Positions 1 through 12,789 of a stretch of 64,000 nucleotides of DNA are shown piece by piece (within the stretch, counting starts at the first letter, position 1; every line of letters starts with the position of its first letter). The notes under the pieces were generated by a model, which was not told the DNA's origin, did not search any database, and saw only the letters and a program-made list of their open reading frames with translations. A program made the translations under genes and the position numbers. Source of the stretch: Chlorops oryzae (lineage: Eukaryota > Arthropoda > Insecta > Diptera > Chloropidae); assembly GCA_020466095.1 (NCBI GenBank), contig CM035809.1, positions 2,515,393 to 2,579,392 on the forward strand. The letters run 5' to 3'.

Positions 1-2450
1 TATAAAGCTGTTTTATATGAAAATCGAAGTCGTTTACAAACTGATACCTTAAAACAATTGCTGGCGACACAATCTTTGCTGTTCCGTTTAAATAAAGAAT
101 AAAAATTTTTTCATTCATTTTTGGTGCCTTTTTTAGTTGCATTTTTTCTTACTTTTAAATGTATTTTGCATTGCATTTCTTTTTGGCTTTTTATGTCATC
201 GACTTCCGAACTCTTCTTATGAACTACAAGCCCTTGGAATTTGCTTAAAGAGAACGGCAAGGTAATATTTTTCGCATTAAGATTGTACCCACTACAATTA
301 GAAACTAGCACGAAAATATGTACCTATATTTTGCCATCAAATAAACTAACTGAAAATTAGGTACACAGATAATGGTACCTGCCGAGCCATACATAGGAGA
401 AAAATGAAAAATATTGTTCGTATTTCCAATGTGTCCATTACCCCAAAATCCTAATGAATCACAGCACCAAAACTTCTGTTGAGCTGTACAAATTACCCTT
501 GCCCTAAACATAATTGATAGTCATTGATGGACTTTGACATTTGCTCTATCCGCATTACACCCTAAAAACCTTTTCGGCCAAACACAAAGTTTCCTTAAAA
601 TCATTTCTTGAACTGACAAAAGGGCTGAACAGTCATGAAAAGGGATAGAACAGTCTTAGTTTGGGGATGTTAAGAGGCTTGAAACTTTCAAATTGAAATC
701 GAAAAAGCAATAATACTATTTATAATAAAATCGGTAGTCCTATCAGCATTTCCGTATATTATAGCTACGTACACTATAGGTAGTTTACCTATTCCTTTTA
801 TAAACATCTATAAATAAAGTCTTTCTGAATGACGCGCATCGATCGCGTTGTTTGTGCGAATGTAGGCAAAAATAAAACGCGAGCTATTCAATTGTGTTAA
901 TTTACCGTAACAATAACAACAATAAATAAAGAGAAAGAGAGAAATGAACATACTAATAAAAGAAATAAAAATTTCCAATACAATTAACCCCATGCATAGA
1001 ATAAACAAAATCAAAAAACAGAACCAAATGCGAGCGATATTTGCGTCTCAATTCAGCCCCAAATTGGGACCAGAGTTTACAAGGTTAATTTTCGAGGTGC
1101 AATTAAAAATCTTCCAAATCAATTCAAGCACATCCTCTGATGTTTTGATACTCAAAAGCACTGGCAATAAAATTTGATTTTCCGGTTTGAATTTATGAAT
1201 TTTTAAAGCCATAATTTTAATCGATTATCGCTTTTCCGCTTGATTCAAATCAAAATAAAACACGAATAAATAAATAATCACAGCATTTATTGCTCAGAAA
1301 CGTTTGCCTTAATTGAATCGAAGGAAATCGAAAGAAATTCATTTGATAAAAGGGAAAGGAAATTGAAAACCTGTAACTGGCATTTTCCACATGGAATTTC
1401 GATTTTTTTTTTCTTTTTTCAATTTCATTCAATAAAAGCGATTTGTTCTGATTCTACGAGCCGAATGTCGTGTAAGCAAGCGCAATGACCTTCTATACGC
1501 TCCAAAACGCCACCACTGGATGACGATGGGTCAATAAATAGCGTGCGATGTGCTAGAGGAGGCATACGTATGTGCCGGAAATGCAGAGAGCAGAAAGCAG
1601 AAAACCGAAAGCAGAAACACGTACAGTAGGCCTGGACTTTCTTCTTTTGAATGCCGACAAAATTATTGTGCATAATGCACCGGCACCACGCCCATGTGTG
1701 AACGTTGGAACCTGCGTGCGATAGAAATGCAATTATCGCACGATTCTACGTTCATGTTCTACATTGTTCGGTGTGCACCCTTCACAGGGAACACGAAGCG
1801 TGTGTGCCGCATGTGTTGAGAATTGCTTTTCTGCCCTTTGGGAAAATCCAAGGCACGGCACGAACTCTTTGAATTATGGACGATTTATTGGAAATGATAA
1901 ATTATGGGTTGAAGCTTCTTCTGAGACAATTTGATAATAGACACAAGAAAGGTGTTGGAAAATATACCACAAAATGGAATTCGAAAAAAAAAATATGAAA
2001 ATTGCAAACATTTATTTGTGGGAAGTGCCGTAAAATGAGAAAATATAGAGCCTTTATAAAAGTAAAGATTCTCTTTAAGGGGAATCCCATGAAGCTGGAG
2101 ACAGGACGAAGTATTATTCTTCATTTTTATTATGTAAAGTAATTCGGTCTCATTAGTAGAAGTCCCTCCTATAAAGCACTTAATGGCTGAACACTAGTGT
2201 GAACTCATGTATGTTTCAGTATATCTCAAAGTAACGCTGGAGAGTTCTAAGGGTTTCTTATCAATTGAAAAAAATCTTTGGTTTTCGAAAAACATTTAAA
2301 CCACTTTTCGTTAATTTGTTATCTTTTTGTGCTTTCTTTTTGTTCACGAGACACTAAGACCACCGAAAATATTATTCCTTCATTATCGACCAATGAAAAA
2401 ACAAACCGCCTTTTCTAAATTTTTTCCAAGAGACGCATTCGCCTTTAGTT
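1..2450. other. Non-coding AT-rich stretch
   Basis: No coding region, delimitable transposon or RNA gene is visible. Open frames are short, lack domains and have no supporting splice context. If the CARD exon at 19411-20080 belongs to a large gene reading leftwards, this stretch could be intronic, but nothing here proves it. Confidence 0.5.
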
Positions 2451-2458
2451 GCCACTAT

Positions 2459-2851
2459 CAAGGGCGTAGCGAGAAAAAAAAATTTGGGGGCAAGAAGAAG
2501 TTAAGACAGTTTTCTAAGAATTATGACGCTAACATTTAAAAAAAAATACTGATTACAACTAGTCTAGTTTGAGTCTAGTTCCAAACTGGTCCAAAAAGGA
2601 CTAGTTATAATATATAGCTATATAGTTTTTAGAAAAAGTTGTAGTACCCAAATTCTCCGAATTTTTCACTTATTCTATATATTCATTGAAATCGGACGTC
2701 ATGAATTTTGCGGGTTTTTGGTCCAAAACTCTCTAAGCTTCTTAGCCACCCCCCCAAAATTTTTTTTCGGTTAATGTCTTATAATAGCTCAATATACCAC
2801 TGTGGCAAATATAAGCGCTACCAAAGCACTCTTTCTCTCGCTACGCCCTTA
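2459..2851. mobile_element. hAT-like MITE, 393 bp
   Basis: Terminal inverted repeats read CAAGGGCGTAGCGAGA on the left and TCTCGCTACGCCCTTA on the right. Both ends are flanked by the same 8-bp duplication GCCACTAT (2451-2458 and 2852-2859). An 8-bp TSD with termini starting C/T-A-(A/G)-(A/G)-G is characteristic of hAT transposons. The interior has no transposase frame, so it is non-autonomous. Confidence 0.85.
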
Positions 2852-2859
2852 GCCACTAT

Positions 2860-4342
2860 GTATTGCTAATCTAAAGTTAAGGGCACATAATGAGATAAGT
2901 TTAAGAAATCAAATCTTGTTCCACATGAATTGTTAGACCAATGATGATAACAATGACTGAACAATGAAATTAGCAATCCTGAAAAGCTCTATCAGGCTTG
3001 AATATTCCTCGATCGGACACCTTTCCTTACGCCAAATCACACATCTTTTTACATTGACATTTTTTCCGAACGAAAATTTCTAAAAAATAATAGCCAAAAG
3101 CATTGAGCCCCCCGTGTGGCCAATCACAGAAACTGTCATTGCGATTCTTATCCTCACATGAGAAACATTTCAAATGGGTCCCCATCTCTCACTTTTTCTC
3201 ATGTTAAATTTCATTATAAGTATTCCTTCAATTTGATTCTTTTACATTGAGTTCCTTCCACTCTGGAGTTACAAAGCATTACAAGTTCATTAAGCGATAT
3301 CCAGCAGTTCCATTCATAGAAGTGCCTCTCGAAGGCGTTTTCCATCTCCCTACATACATATCAAAGAATCCCACATAAAAAGAAAGATCGACAAAAGCAT
3401 TCTCTGTGGCATTTCTTTTCAAACGCCAGACACGATCGTGATTAATTTTGATTAAATCAAGACAGCGAATCTCAGCTGCGCTCTTTCTTTGGATCTCCAC
3501 GCGCTTGTTTGTGGATGTCCAACATGCATAAATTCTTGCTCAATTAAGTAATATCAGCGACGAGAGAGTTCCAAAGACTTTTTATGTAAATACACATGCG
3601 TATACGGAGCTATGAATTTATTTATGTACATATGTACCTCAATGCCTTCAAAAGGGGATACGATGGGGGGGACGGAGAGCTGACATCGTGTCGGTTTGGT
3701 ATGATGGACAAAGCATGAACTTGCATCAACATTGAAGGTTGTGAGATATGATTGTAATCATTTTGAAGATGACTAAAAAAATTTAATACAAAAGAAAAAT
3801 AAATAAACAAACAGAAAACACGATGAGGGGGAGAGCAAAGACGGAGAAGACTTCAAAAAATATCACAAAAAAGAAAAGAAAAAGGAAAACGAATTGAAGC
3901 GTAAAGCATATAATCAGCCGGAAGCTCTTTTCTTGCGAAGGAGTGTTGAGTGACCAGCCACAATGCCCATTCGATATGAGAGCATCAAAAGATCTGAGCT
4001 TGTTATCGTTATGCCTTTTCATAATTTTTTTTTTTTTTTTTTGTAATTTCCATTTTATTTTCACTTTTGTGGGCGAGGTAAAGGTTAATTTATAGTAAAT
4101 GCATATTATAATTCCCCCATTGAATCGCTATATTAAAAGGTAATTTAATACACAATACCTTCTTGATAACAATTAGTCTCAAAATCGCACGACTGTATTA
4201 TGACTGAAAAGAGAGCTATCGGATTCGAACAAAAGCCCAGACAGGCATAATTCGACGTGGAACATAGTCCAACGATCTTCAAAGAAAGCACTTAACAGAA
4301 TTTGTTGCTGAGCAAACTGCGTTACAAAATCAGTCAAGTTAC
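2860..4342. other. Non-coding stretch
   Basis: No gene, splice-supported exon or delimitable repeat is recognised. A poly-T run of about 20 lies near 4022-4042. Confidence 0.45.
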
Positions 4343-4350
4343 ATATGCGT

Positions 4351-4564
4351 TAGGGATCCCAAAATCCCGGGATATCCCGGGATCTCGGGATTATTCCCGG
4401 TCGTTTTCTTAGCTATTCAACAATAGTTTGATTAACACATCCATATATTTTAACTTCGACTAAACGATTTAACAGATTTAAAAGATTTTGTCCGATTTTT
4501 TCTATGAATTTAACGATTTATTACTATTTTTTTAAATCCCGGGATCCCGGGATTGGCATGCCTA
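4351..4564. mobile_element. hAT-like MITE, 214 bp, CCCGGG-rich ends
   Basis: The left end TAGGGATCCCAA and the right end TTGGCATGCCTA are imperfect inverted repeats. They are followed inward by ATCCCGGGAT motifs repeated on both sides. The element is flanked by the perfect 8-bp duplication ATATGCGT (4343-4350 and 4565-4572), which supports a hAT-type insertion. It has no coding capacity. Confidence 0.85.
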
Positions 4565-4699
4565 ATATGCGTCTATAAACTCCAAACGGACATGGATTCA
4601 AGAACAAGCAGTACTGAGCTTAAATAAAACTTATGCCCAGAATAGAAAGAAACACAGAAATGCCTAAACAAATTTTAACCCTGGACTAGGTCGGAGCAT

Positions 4700-5640
4700 C
4701 CCTATAAATCTGATTACTGTGCTTCAGTAGTGGATGCGAATAAAGCCTTAAGAACCTTTATACCAACGAGAGAGGCATGGCAAAACTCCTCCGTAGATGA
4801 CGATAGACGTCTCAACTTCTTCACGGATGGCTCCAAGCTCGAAGGGCGAGTTGGAGGATTAGTTTTCTGTCCAAATCTAAATTTAAAAATACACTTCAGA
4901 AGTTGCAGTAATAGGAGAAGTTTTAGACTAATTAAGGCAGAACGTAGTCTCCGTACGAAACATTAATATATACACAGAAAGTCAGCTATTAAATCCCTGA
5001 ACTTGTCGTCTATCAACTCCAGGATGGTTTTGAAATGCCTATCATCGCTAAAAGCGATGACAGAGCATTTTCATATACGCATCATCTGGGTTCCTGGACA
5101 CAGGGACATCTATGAAAATTGCTTGGCAGATGAGCTAGCTAAACAAGGTACGACCGCACAGATTCTTCCGGCAAAAGAAAGTGTAAGTATACTTCTAGCA
5201 ACCTGTCGGCTCCGGTTAAACCAATGGGCAAATAAGAAATTCGCGCATAGGTGGTCAACAGGACACACATGCTCTGAAGCTAAAGCATTTTGGCCACTTT
5301 TAAACAGTAAAAGATCAAAAGAGCTAGTACAACTCTCCCGATCCAACCTATCCGCAACAGTCGAAATCATCACTGTCCACTGGGGGCTCACGCGATGAGA
5401 CTACAAAGTAGGACATCCCTTTATTGCAGATACTGCCAACTACATGAGGAAGAAGAATCTCCGTTACACCTATTACTGCAATGGCCATCGTTTGCAAGAA
5501 AAAGATTATTTTATTAAGGACGATACTTTATCCAATCCCCAAGGAATTTAGACTCGGCAAATCTTACCCAAATTGCTGGCTTCATTGCTGGCTCGAAATG
5601 GTTTTAGAGATAGGTGTTCCTCTATAGGGTATCACAACGG
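4700..5640 (+). pseudogene. Degenerate RNase H / C-terminal part of a non-LTR retrotransposon
   Basis: Translation in shifting frames gives an RNase H segment. FFTDGSKLEG (about 4817-4850) is the first catalytic Asp block, and IWVPGHRDIYENCLADELAKQ (about 5083-5145) is the C-terminal GH...AD block. A cysteine/histidine-rich tail follows (YCRYCQLHEEEESPLHLLLQ, 5417-5480), typical of the pol C-terminus of RNase H-bearing I/Loa-type LINEs. The middle catalytic block is lost between 4890 and 5000, and stops and frame changes occur near 4966, 5398 and 5510, so it is dead. The similar but better preserved protein at 50553-51482 is a different, only distantly related element. The (CCTAA)n tract starts just after its end. 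Confidence 0.75.
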
Positions 5641-5657
5641 ACCAAGTAACATAACCT

Positions 5658-6070
5658 TACCTAACCTAACCTAACCTAACCTAACCTAACCTAACCTAAC
5701 CTAACCTAACCTAGCCTAGCCTAGCCTAACCTAACCTAACCTAACCTAACCTAACCTAACCTAACCTAACGAAACGTAACCTAACCTTACCTAACCTAAC
5801 CTAACCTAACCTAACCTAACCTAACCTAACTAACCTAACTAACGTAACCTAACCTAACCTAACCTAACCTAACCTAACCTAACCTAACCTAACCTAACCT
5901 AACCTAACCTAACCTAACCTAACCTAACCTAACCTAACCTAACCTAACCTAACCTAACCTAACCTAACCTTACCTAACTAACCTAACCTAACCTTACCTA
6001 ACCTAACCTAACCTAACCTAACCTAACCTAACCTAACCTAACCTAACCTAACCTAACCTAACCTAACCTA
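5658..6070. repeat. (CCTAA)n tract, about 410 bp; TTAGG on the minus strand
   Basis: The tract is almost uninterrupted CCTAA pentamers with scattered variants (CCTAG, CCTTA, CGTAA and short two-copy deletions). TTAGG is the ancestral arthropod telomere repeat, which Diptera are thought to have lost. Here it directly follows the 3' end of a dead LINE, so the simplest reading is the 3' tail of that retroelement expanded as a microsatellite, not a telomere remnant. Confidence 0.9.
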
Positions 6071-6084
6071 GATCGGAGCATAAG

Positions 6085-6272
6085 TTAAGTTAGTTTGGTG
6101 TGGCTGCCACCATTAAGGATGAAGCGGGCCTGAAGCGATACCACGAATAATGGGCAAAACAAAGAAAAACCGAAAAAACGACACAAACATCCAAGACCTC
6201 AGCTGGGAGTTGAACACAGACACTCTCGCTTCGTAAGTTGGCATTCCAACCAACTACGGCAAAGGGCCGTCT
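6085..6272 (-). mobile_element. tRNA-derived SINE, 188 bp, minus orientation
   Basis: Read on the minus strand it begins with a tRNA-like head (A-box-like CCGTAGTTGGTTGGAATGCC, B-box-like GTTCAACTCCC), passes through an A-rich body and ends with GTGGCAGCCACACC. It is flanked by a perfect 14-bp duplication GATCGGAGCATAAG (6071-6084 and 6273-6286), the hallmark of target-primed LINE-mediated insertion. The GGCTGCCAC-containing 3' body is shared with the SINE at 49141-49382. Confidence 0.8.
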
Positions 6273-6286
6273 GATCGGAGCATAAG

Positions 6287-7020
6287 GCATGATCAAAATG
6301 CTTTAAAAGTCTCTTTGAAAATATATTCACGCATACACATGTCTGTGGCCGACTCATTTAAAGCCCATTTTTTATTCTTAATGGATTATTAATTAAATCA
6401 ATAGTGAATTTGAAATAAAAAAAACGCTCTTTGAGTCGCTTGTTGACTCTCACATCAGCGAGCGATAAAAAAACGAAAAGTCGTTCTAAGGGCAATGAGC
6501 AATCATTTAATTAAACCACCGAACCGCCAGAGCTTGTGTGTGGCCCGTTGCCCTTTGGCAAGCCAAGACACTTAATCGCGTTCTTTTGAAGAAATTCATC
6601 CCATATATTATTAATAGCAATACAATCGTAAAAGTATTTCCTATGATTTTCTCTACGTAATTTCTTTACTCTACGAGGTTATCTTTCACGACAGATAGAC
6701 GCGAGAGCAAACACAGAGATAAGAAATACATAAGTGATTTTTTTTATGTCTTCAATGGCATTTCTACAGTCCCGTTTTCCACCGAAATGATTAAAGACCA
6801 AAGGTACTCGCACGCTCCTTTTGAAATGACAAGCATCGCCGTGGACTTTGAATTACTCGACGATTTTGACAGTTCAAGTTCTTTGTACAAAGACAAAACG
6901 AAAAAATTTTATCCAAGCAGATCAGCTTTATAATTTCAAATCATATGCCACCATTAATGCTCAATAAATATGGCGAAGAAATCACTCGGATGTGAATGAA
7001 ATCAAGATTTATGGAATAAA
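6287..7020. other. Non-coding stretch
   Basis: Nothing recognisable beyond AT-rich single-copy-like sequence. Confidence 0.4.
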
Positions 7021-7740
7021 ACCCAGCTAGCTTTTTTTGAAATTTTTTATCAAAAGCGAGTTTTTTTGGAGTCGCCTTTCTGATTAAAAAGATCAAATAT
7101 GCGCTCGTTTCCTGAGCAAAAATTAATACTTTTGTCGGGAGAAATTGGAACCCTAGCCGCGACTCTTAGGGAGTCATATTTGATATCATTTGCGAGTCGT
7201 TTTTGAGTCATATTTCTTATTATTTTCGATTCATATTTGTTACTATTTTGGAGTCTTCTACGACTCATATTTGCTATCATTTCGGAGTGTTCTACGACTC
7301 CTATTTATAATCGATTGCTTTCAAAAAATAAAAAAAATTAAAAAAGATTTTTAAATACATTTTTTGGCATTTTCGTGTATATGTTTTTATTGATGATTCA
7401 ATTTTTTTCCTTGCCTTATGTCGGATTTGAAGCTAGGAACTCTCGTTTTCTAGTCCTGTGCTCACCCGTCGACACCAAGCTTTCCAAATCGAAAGTCATG
7501 GAAATTTTTCGTTTTTAACTTTCAATTCGAATTCGATTCAATTCAATTTTGAGTCAAATATTGAGTGAAATATAAGATAGCAACAATTTGAATGATCATA
7601 TTTCAATCCCATACGTGGTTAATTGGCGATTGTTCTAAATTTTGTTTTTGTAATTTGAATACGACTCGCTTTTGAAACATATTGGAGAGTCGTTTTCGAG
7701 TCTTCTTTTAATCGTGCATCTGAACAATCATTTTCTAATC
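7021..7740. repeat. Degenerate GAGTC(N)ATATTTG minisatellite-like repeat
   Basis: Irregular units containing GAGTC or GACTC with CATATTTG/CTATCATTT recur every 25-45 bp from about 7060 to 7300 and more loosely to 7740. The same vocabulary (GACTCATAT, GGATTCATAT) fills 24110-24420 inside a family A copy, so this is a dispersed repeat rather than a local satellite. CCCAGCTAGC at 7022 and GTTTGCTGGG at 24409 could be element ends, but no TSD is convincing. Confidence 0.45.
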
Positions 7741-9560
7741 ATGAAGGGGGCTCGAAAAAGACTCGTAAATGAATATTCTCATAAAACAGTCTTCCAAATG
7801 TTGGTTGGGAAATTTTCTCTTCTGCTTTGATTCTTGATTTAAGAGGCAACAGAAATTTCTTTCTCAGCCACATGATATCGAAGCTCCTACTGTGCGCTCG
7901 GCTTAAAACAAGAAACATCAAGTTAGTCTACACGATCATCTTGCTTTTGGGTCATTATTTAGTAATTAGTGTTATAGTTTTGTGTATATTTTTCAGCGTG
8001 GGAGAAAGTAGCTTTGTAATTATTTTGGCCGAACATAATTCTAAATTTCTCTGTATTACGCTCTTGTAAGTTGAGCTGTTTAAAGTGTGTTACATTGAGG
8101 TCTTCTGTGAGTGAAAATGAACGGTCAGGATTTTTTTATTGTTCATTTATGAGAGATTTCCGCTTTCAAGGGAGCGAAAAATGTCAAAAATCAATACAAA
8201 AAAAAACATTCGAAATTAAACAACAGAGCGTTTTATACGTAAGGGGCTTCTGTGTATCGTATTATGAAACGATACTTGAGCAGCTCAAGTGAAACATAGC
8301 GATTACAATAGTGTTTTAGTTGCATTTAAGTTTTATCCCTATTGATTTTAGTCTCAGATATAGTAAAACAAATGTAATTTAATAAATAAATAAAAAAATA
8401 AATAATAATAAATTGCAGCGAAGCCCCTCATTTCCCGTCCACATTCTCTCGAAACCACCCTTCGTTTGTCGTTTCAATACCCACCCTGATTTTCCATAAA
8501 AAAAACACTACCCTTATGTGCAAGCAAAACTCAAATGCAGCCGAAAATCCTCTTACCGTGGGTGTACATATCACAGAATGGGGCTTTCTCCATAGGCAAG
8601 AGGAAGTACTTCAGCCAAATTAAAGATAAAACGAAAATATGTATGTATGTACATCTAAAAAATTATCAAGCAAGAAAACTAAGAGAAAAAAATTTTCTAA
8701 TCCAGTTATAAGAACGAAAATTTAAGTGGATTCTATTCACCCCAGTCCAGTGTCTCCGAAACTTTTCATTAAGGCGGTTTAAAGCATCGACTGACATTTA
8801 TCAGCATCAATCTTAATGTTGAGACGTTTCGAGCAAGTAGACCACACATTAACATCGAGTCCATCATCAGTTTGTAGCAATTAAATTCACAGGAATAAGC
8901 TTTAACAAGCAGACACAAATATACCGGAAATCACACCAGCCCGGATACGTGCTTCATCATCACTGAATGGTTTTCTAACGAGTCGTGTATCCAGTTTCAA
9001 TCACTTCATTCTAAGGATTGAATCGGTAATATGTGTAATTAGCTTTCAAAGCAATTATTGATTGCTTTGCTAATTTCGAAATTAAAACAAAAGGAAAAAG
9101 ATTAAAAAATAAAAACACGTTTTCATTAATTGAGCTGCGATTGTTCCACCGTATAAGAATCTGTTGACTCATGGATTTCATAATTCTGCGATTGCATGAA
9201 CTCGTTAAAGCAATCAAAAGATTTCTGTACGATCAAAGTAACAAAGCTGAGTGGTTCGTTACTCTAAAACATGTTTCGAAATAAGCCCTCACTTTTTAAG
9301 GCTCAGTTAGTCATGACGTATACTTATTAGTTTTCGTCGGTTAGTTTTCTTAAGAGATTAGGTGAGATTACAAAGAGCGAAAAATATCACCAAAAATTAA
9401 GAAAATTTCATCCAAATAAGGCAGGTGACCTAGGAGAGTGACAGGCAGTGATGCTACTGGCTCAAAATATAATGTATCAAAATAATTTGGTAAAAGTTTC
9501 AAAAAGTATTCCTTTTTTTTTTTTTTGTTAAGCTATGGCATTAGTTCGGCTAGGAATGCT
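7741..9560. other. Non-coding stretch with TAAA-rich microsatellite
   Basis: Contains a (TAAA)n/(TAA)n simple repeat near 8380-8412. No exon or delimitable transposon is recognised. Confidence 0.4.
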
Positions 9561-9567
9561 AAAATCC

Positions 9568-10240
9568 ATATAAAAACAAATAAGGGTGTTATAGTCAGGC
9601 GAGCCTGACAAGAAAATACCCAACACAGACACACATGCTCAAATAGTTTTTAATCAAGAGGTGTTTTAGGCCATAAAGGGCCCCATTTACCGACTTTTGT
9701 TAAATTTCTTTATGAAACCCGACCCTTTGCCACGCCCACTTTTCCAATTTTTTTTTGAAATTCTAATCGGACGTTTAAATATACGCTCTAATTCTAAGTT
9801 TCATTGAAATATTTCGAAAAGTCCGATTTTGGGGACCTATCAAAGAAATTTTTGGGGAGGATATTAATGGCTACAAAGAAAGCATAAGTGCCAACTTTCA
9901 ATTCAAGTCCCATTGGAATTGCGGGTACCGTAGGAGACAATTTTTAAAAAACGCCCTTTTGCCACGCCCACTTTTCCAATTTTCGGAAATCATATTAGGG
10001 AACGTGTCCAAACTACGTGAACCATTTTTTACTACTTTTTACATTCCTCCCCCCCCCCCCCCCCCCCTCGGTGACAATCCGTAGAATAATTTAAGTGACC
10101 AATTTGTCCAAGTGTAGTACTTTCAGGACCCCCCTCCCCCCCCCCTAAAAGGGTCACGTAGTTTGGACACGTTCCCTTACTTAAGTTGAACTTCATCAAA
10201 AATTTATTGAAAAGGAAGTCGGCTAGAAATTAGAAGATAA
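9568..10240 (+). repeat. Family A dispersed repeat, copy 1 (3'-truncated)
   Basis: Starts AAGGGTGTTATAGTCAGGCG and contains the family landmarks TGCCACGCCCACTTTTCC twice and AAGTGCCAACTTTNAATTCAAG. It matches copy 2 (14056-14953) collinearly up to about 10220, where it breaks off before the CCGTCTGTCC-type tract. A 179-bp MITE (9998-10176) is inserted in it. There is no protein-coding capacity. Confidence 0.8.
9998..10176. mobile_element. PIF/Harbinger-like MITE, 179 bp, with poly-C tracts
   Basis: Perfect inverted ends GGGAACGTGTCCAAACTACG / CGTAGTTTGGACACGTTCCC with a 3-bp TTA duplication (9995-9997, 10177-10179). The related family A copy 2 carries the empty site (CACATTACTTGCC near 14530), confirming the boundaries. 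The interior has an 18-base C run and a second C-rich run. Confidence 0.9.
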
Positions 10241-11143
10241 CACTAGTTTACAGCCATTTTGTTCAGGAGATCTCAATGCACTTTTCCCATAGACTTTGGC
10301 CTTTTAAACACGAAAATAATATTTAAAAATTTTTTCATGGAAGCGTTTATTTTATATGAATTTTTAAAAAAGAAATGTTTTTTCGAAGATATTATAGATT
10401 TTTTGAGCAGAACTCGGCCATGCATCGACCAATTCAAATGAAGTACCACTCAAACTAAAGAAAACTAGCGCCTCTAAGACTCTTTCCTACATAGTTTTAA
10501 GGTTGATAAGGAAACTAAGATTCTGTAGACCTATAAACCTAAAAAAAAATATTTTTGTAGCAAAAATACATGTTTCTTTTTCATTTATCGGCATCTAAAA
10601 AATAGATTTCAAATAGACAATTTTTTTTTTACATTTTTGATTTAAAGGTGGGTCTTTACCCAACAAAATTTTCGGAAATGTCATCTTAATTTTATTGGAA
10701 AGGAATTCCCCCTTAAATTTTGAACGGACCTCTTCTTGGAAAAAAAAACTATAGAGAAATCTTCTAACCTTTTTGTCTAATTTATAGGGTATTTTATATG
10801 GCCTTTTCGCTCTGTGTAGAGAGAGTTTTATGACAAATTTTGATAGGCAGAGGAACTCGAATTCTTTCAAGGACTTTTACATGATTAATGACGAGAGAAA
10901 AACAGTGAAGATCTCTCAAGAATCGGGAATTTTCGAACTGATAAAAGTGCGTTAAAGGATTCTACTTTTAATGTCGCACTCGTTTACTCGGCTTAGGAAC
11001 TTCGATGATTTAAATTTTCGAATTTATTCTTTTAGTATCCATGCCAGTTTAACCTTTGCTTCATATGAATTTTTCAAAAATTTTCAAATAATATTAATTA
11101 ACCTGATTTTTAAAAGTTTTAAACCTTTAACAAGGTTGAAGAC
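10241..11143. other. Non-coding stretch
   Basis: AT-rich. No exon or delimitable repeat recognised. Confidence 0.4.
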
Positions 11144-11145
11144 TA

Positions 11146-12075
11146 CACTGAGGGAAAAACTGCAACTTAAAATCAAATCCGAGCCATATTAATTCAATAT
11201 GTTTCAATATAGAAGAAAAATAATACCGAAACATATTAAAGTAAAAATTTCAACTTTGATTTGATGTAGTTTCCATATATTTCGTGGAGTATGTTAAAGT
11301 TGCATTGATTTGAAGTTGCACCATATTAATTTGAGTTTGTTTTCATATTAATTCATGAATTGCGTTGAAATTTACGTTGCTACCTATTGAATCAATAAGA
11401 AACTTTATTAAATTAATATGGAAACTCTTCACACATAAGATCCCCTTATTGAACAGTTTTTTTTGCACTTACATTGATATAATCAATCTAGCAAGCTGAA
11501 ATCATATCGCGCGATGGCGTAGTTGAAGTGTGCTAGACTTGTAATCTGGAAGGCCCGAGTTCGAACCCTGCCGCAGGCCAAAGAATTTGTGGAAAAATGG
11601 AGAATAAAAAACAGGCAAGTAAATTTTAAGGAAAAATTACGGGGTGCAGAAAGTAAGTTGGACGCGAACCAATAAAACAAGTTGCTTTCGTCGGGTCTTC
11701 CAAAAGTCACGCACAAGCACGTTCAAGAAATTCCTATAGGATCTTTTTTTTAATTTTTTAAGCATAAAAATTTTGTAAAATGTTTTATTTCTCAGTTTTT
11801 CAAATAATGTAAATGTTAAATTATCTACTTTTCCCAAAAAAAAAAAAAAAAAAAAAAATCGACGCTCGTTGGAATCTAAGAATCTAATATTAATTCAATA
11901 CCGAAAAATATCATTTTAATATGGTTTCTATATTAAAATCGTCGATATTGCGCCACCTTAATTCAATGGTGTTCCATATTGAATCAAAATTTTTCTACGT
12001 TACTAGACTTTCGTTAACGTTTCACATCGAATCAATGTGGTTTTTATTGATTTTATGTGGTTTTTTCTCTGGGTG
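11146..12075. mobile_element. TA-flanked DNA element, 930 bp, carrying a tRNA-like insert
   Basis: Termini CACTGAGGGAAAAAC and GGTTTTTTCTCTGGGTG are imperfect inverted repeats, each next to a TA (11144-11145, 12076-12077) as in Tc1/mariner-type insertion. Repeated ATATTAATTCAATATG-like words occur near both ends. The centre (about 11500-11720) is unrelated and looks like a nested tRNA-derived sequence. No transposase frame is visible. Confidence 0.55.
11510..11580 (+). repeat. tRNA-like (SINE head) sequence
   Basis: A-box-like TGGCGTAGTTGAAGTG (11515) and B-box GAGTTCGAACC (11557) are spaced as in a tRNA, and an anticodon-loop-like CTTGTAA lies between them. The T-stem does not pair properly and no acceptor stem forms, so I read it as a tRNA-derived SINE head or tRNA pseudogene, not a functional tRNA. 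Confidence 0.55.
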
Positions 12076-12216
12076 TATGAGCCTTAATGATATACCAACC
12101 TCTAACCACAGAGGGAACAATTTTCAGAGTCTATTGCTTAATTGAATGACTTGAGATTACTGTTCAAATCCCGTTGCTATAGCGTCCGAAAGTCTATCGA
12201 AATGAATTACACTTAA

Positions 12217-12421
12217 CCCATTTGCGCCCAAATAAAAACAGAAACCTTAATAAAAAAAACATATACACTTAGGTATAATTATTTTTGAAGCCTTAATGAA
12301 ACAATTTAGCAAAGGGCAAATTTTGGCTTTTTATGAAGTAACTTCACTGTAAAAGTAACTGTGAGTTTTAAGACCAAGTTTAAAATGGTGTCGTTTACAT
12401 AGTACAGCGGACGCAAATGGG
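12217..12421. mobile_element. piggyBac-like MITE, 205 bp
   Basis: Inverted termini CCCATTTGCG / CGCAAATGGG lie between two TTAA tetranucleotides (12213-12216 and 12422-12425). CCC ends plus a TTAA duplication are diagnostic of piggyBac-type elements. Non-coding. Confidence 0.8.
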
Positions 12422-12789
12422 TTAATAAATCGAACTTTGCTAATGTGTAGTTACTAGCAATCATGAAGTAAGTAAATGAGCTATTACGGTCATGGCTAAA
12501 ATTAATTGTTAGAAATTTCTAACCGTTTTTATTAATTTTTAAAACAAAACGAAAATTTTTAGTTCCCTATTTTGATTAATGATCTTTAAAATGAAGCTAC
12601 TATGGAATCACAGTAATTTTCCTCAATATTGGACCGTCTCATAAACGGACAGATTTTATCCCTAGATTGTTAACCTTCTAGAGTACTCCATAAAAGCTAA
12701 CCATCCGTCGAAACGACGAGTAAAAGATAAACTGCATTTTTTACAGTCATTTAAAAAGATTAGGAATAGAAAAACGTTTCGTAAATTAA

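Noticed and set aside
5658..6070. True telomere remnant
   Set aside because: Flanked by interstitial DNA on both sides and directly attached to a LINE 3' end.
11510..11580. Functional tRNA-Thr (TGT)
   Set aside because: The anticodon loop is plausible but the T stem is mispaired and no acceptor stem forms.
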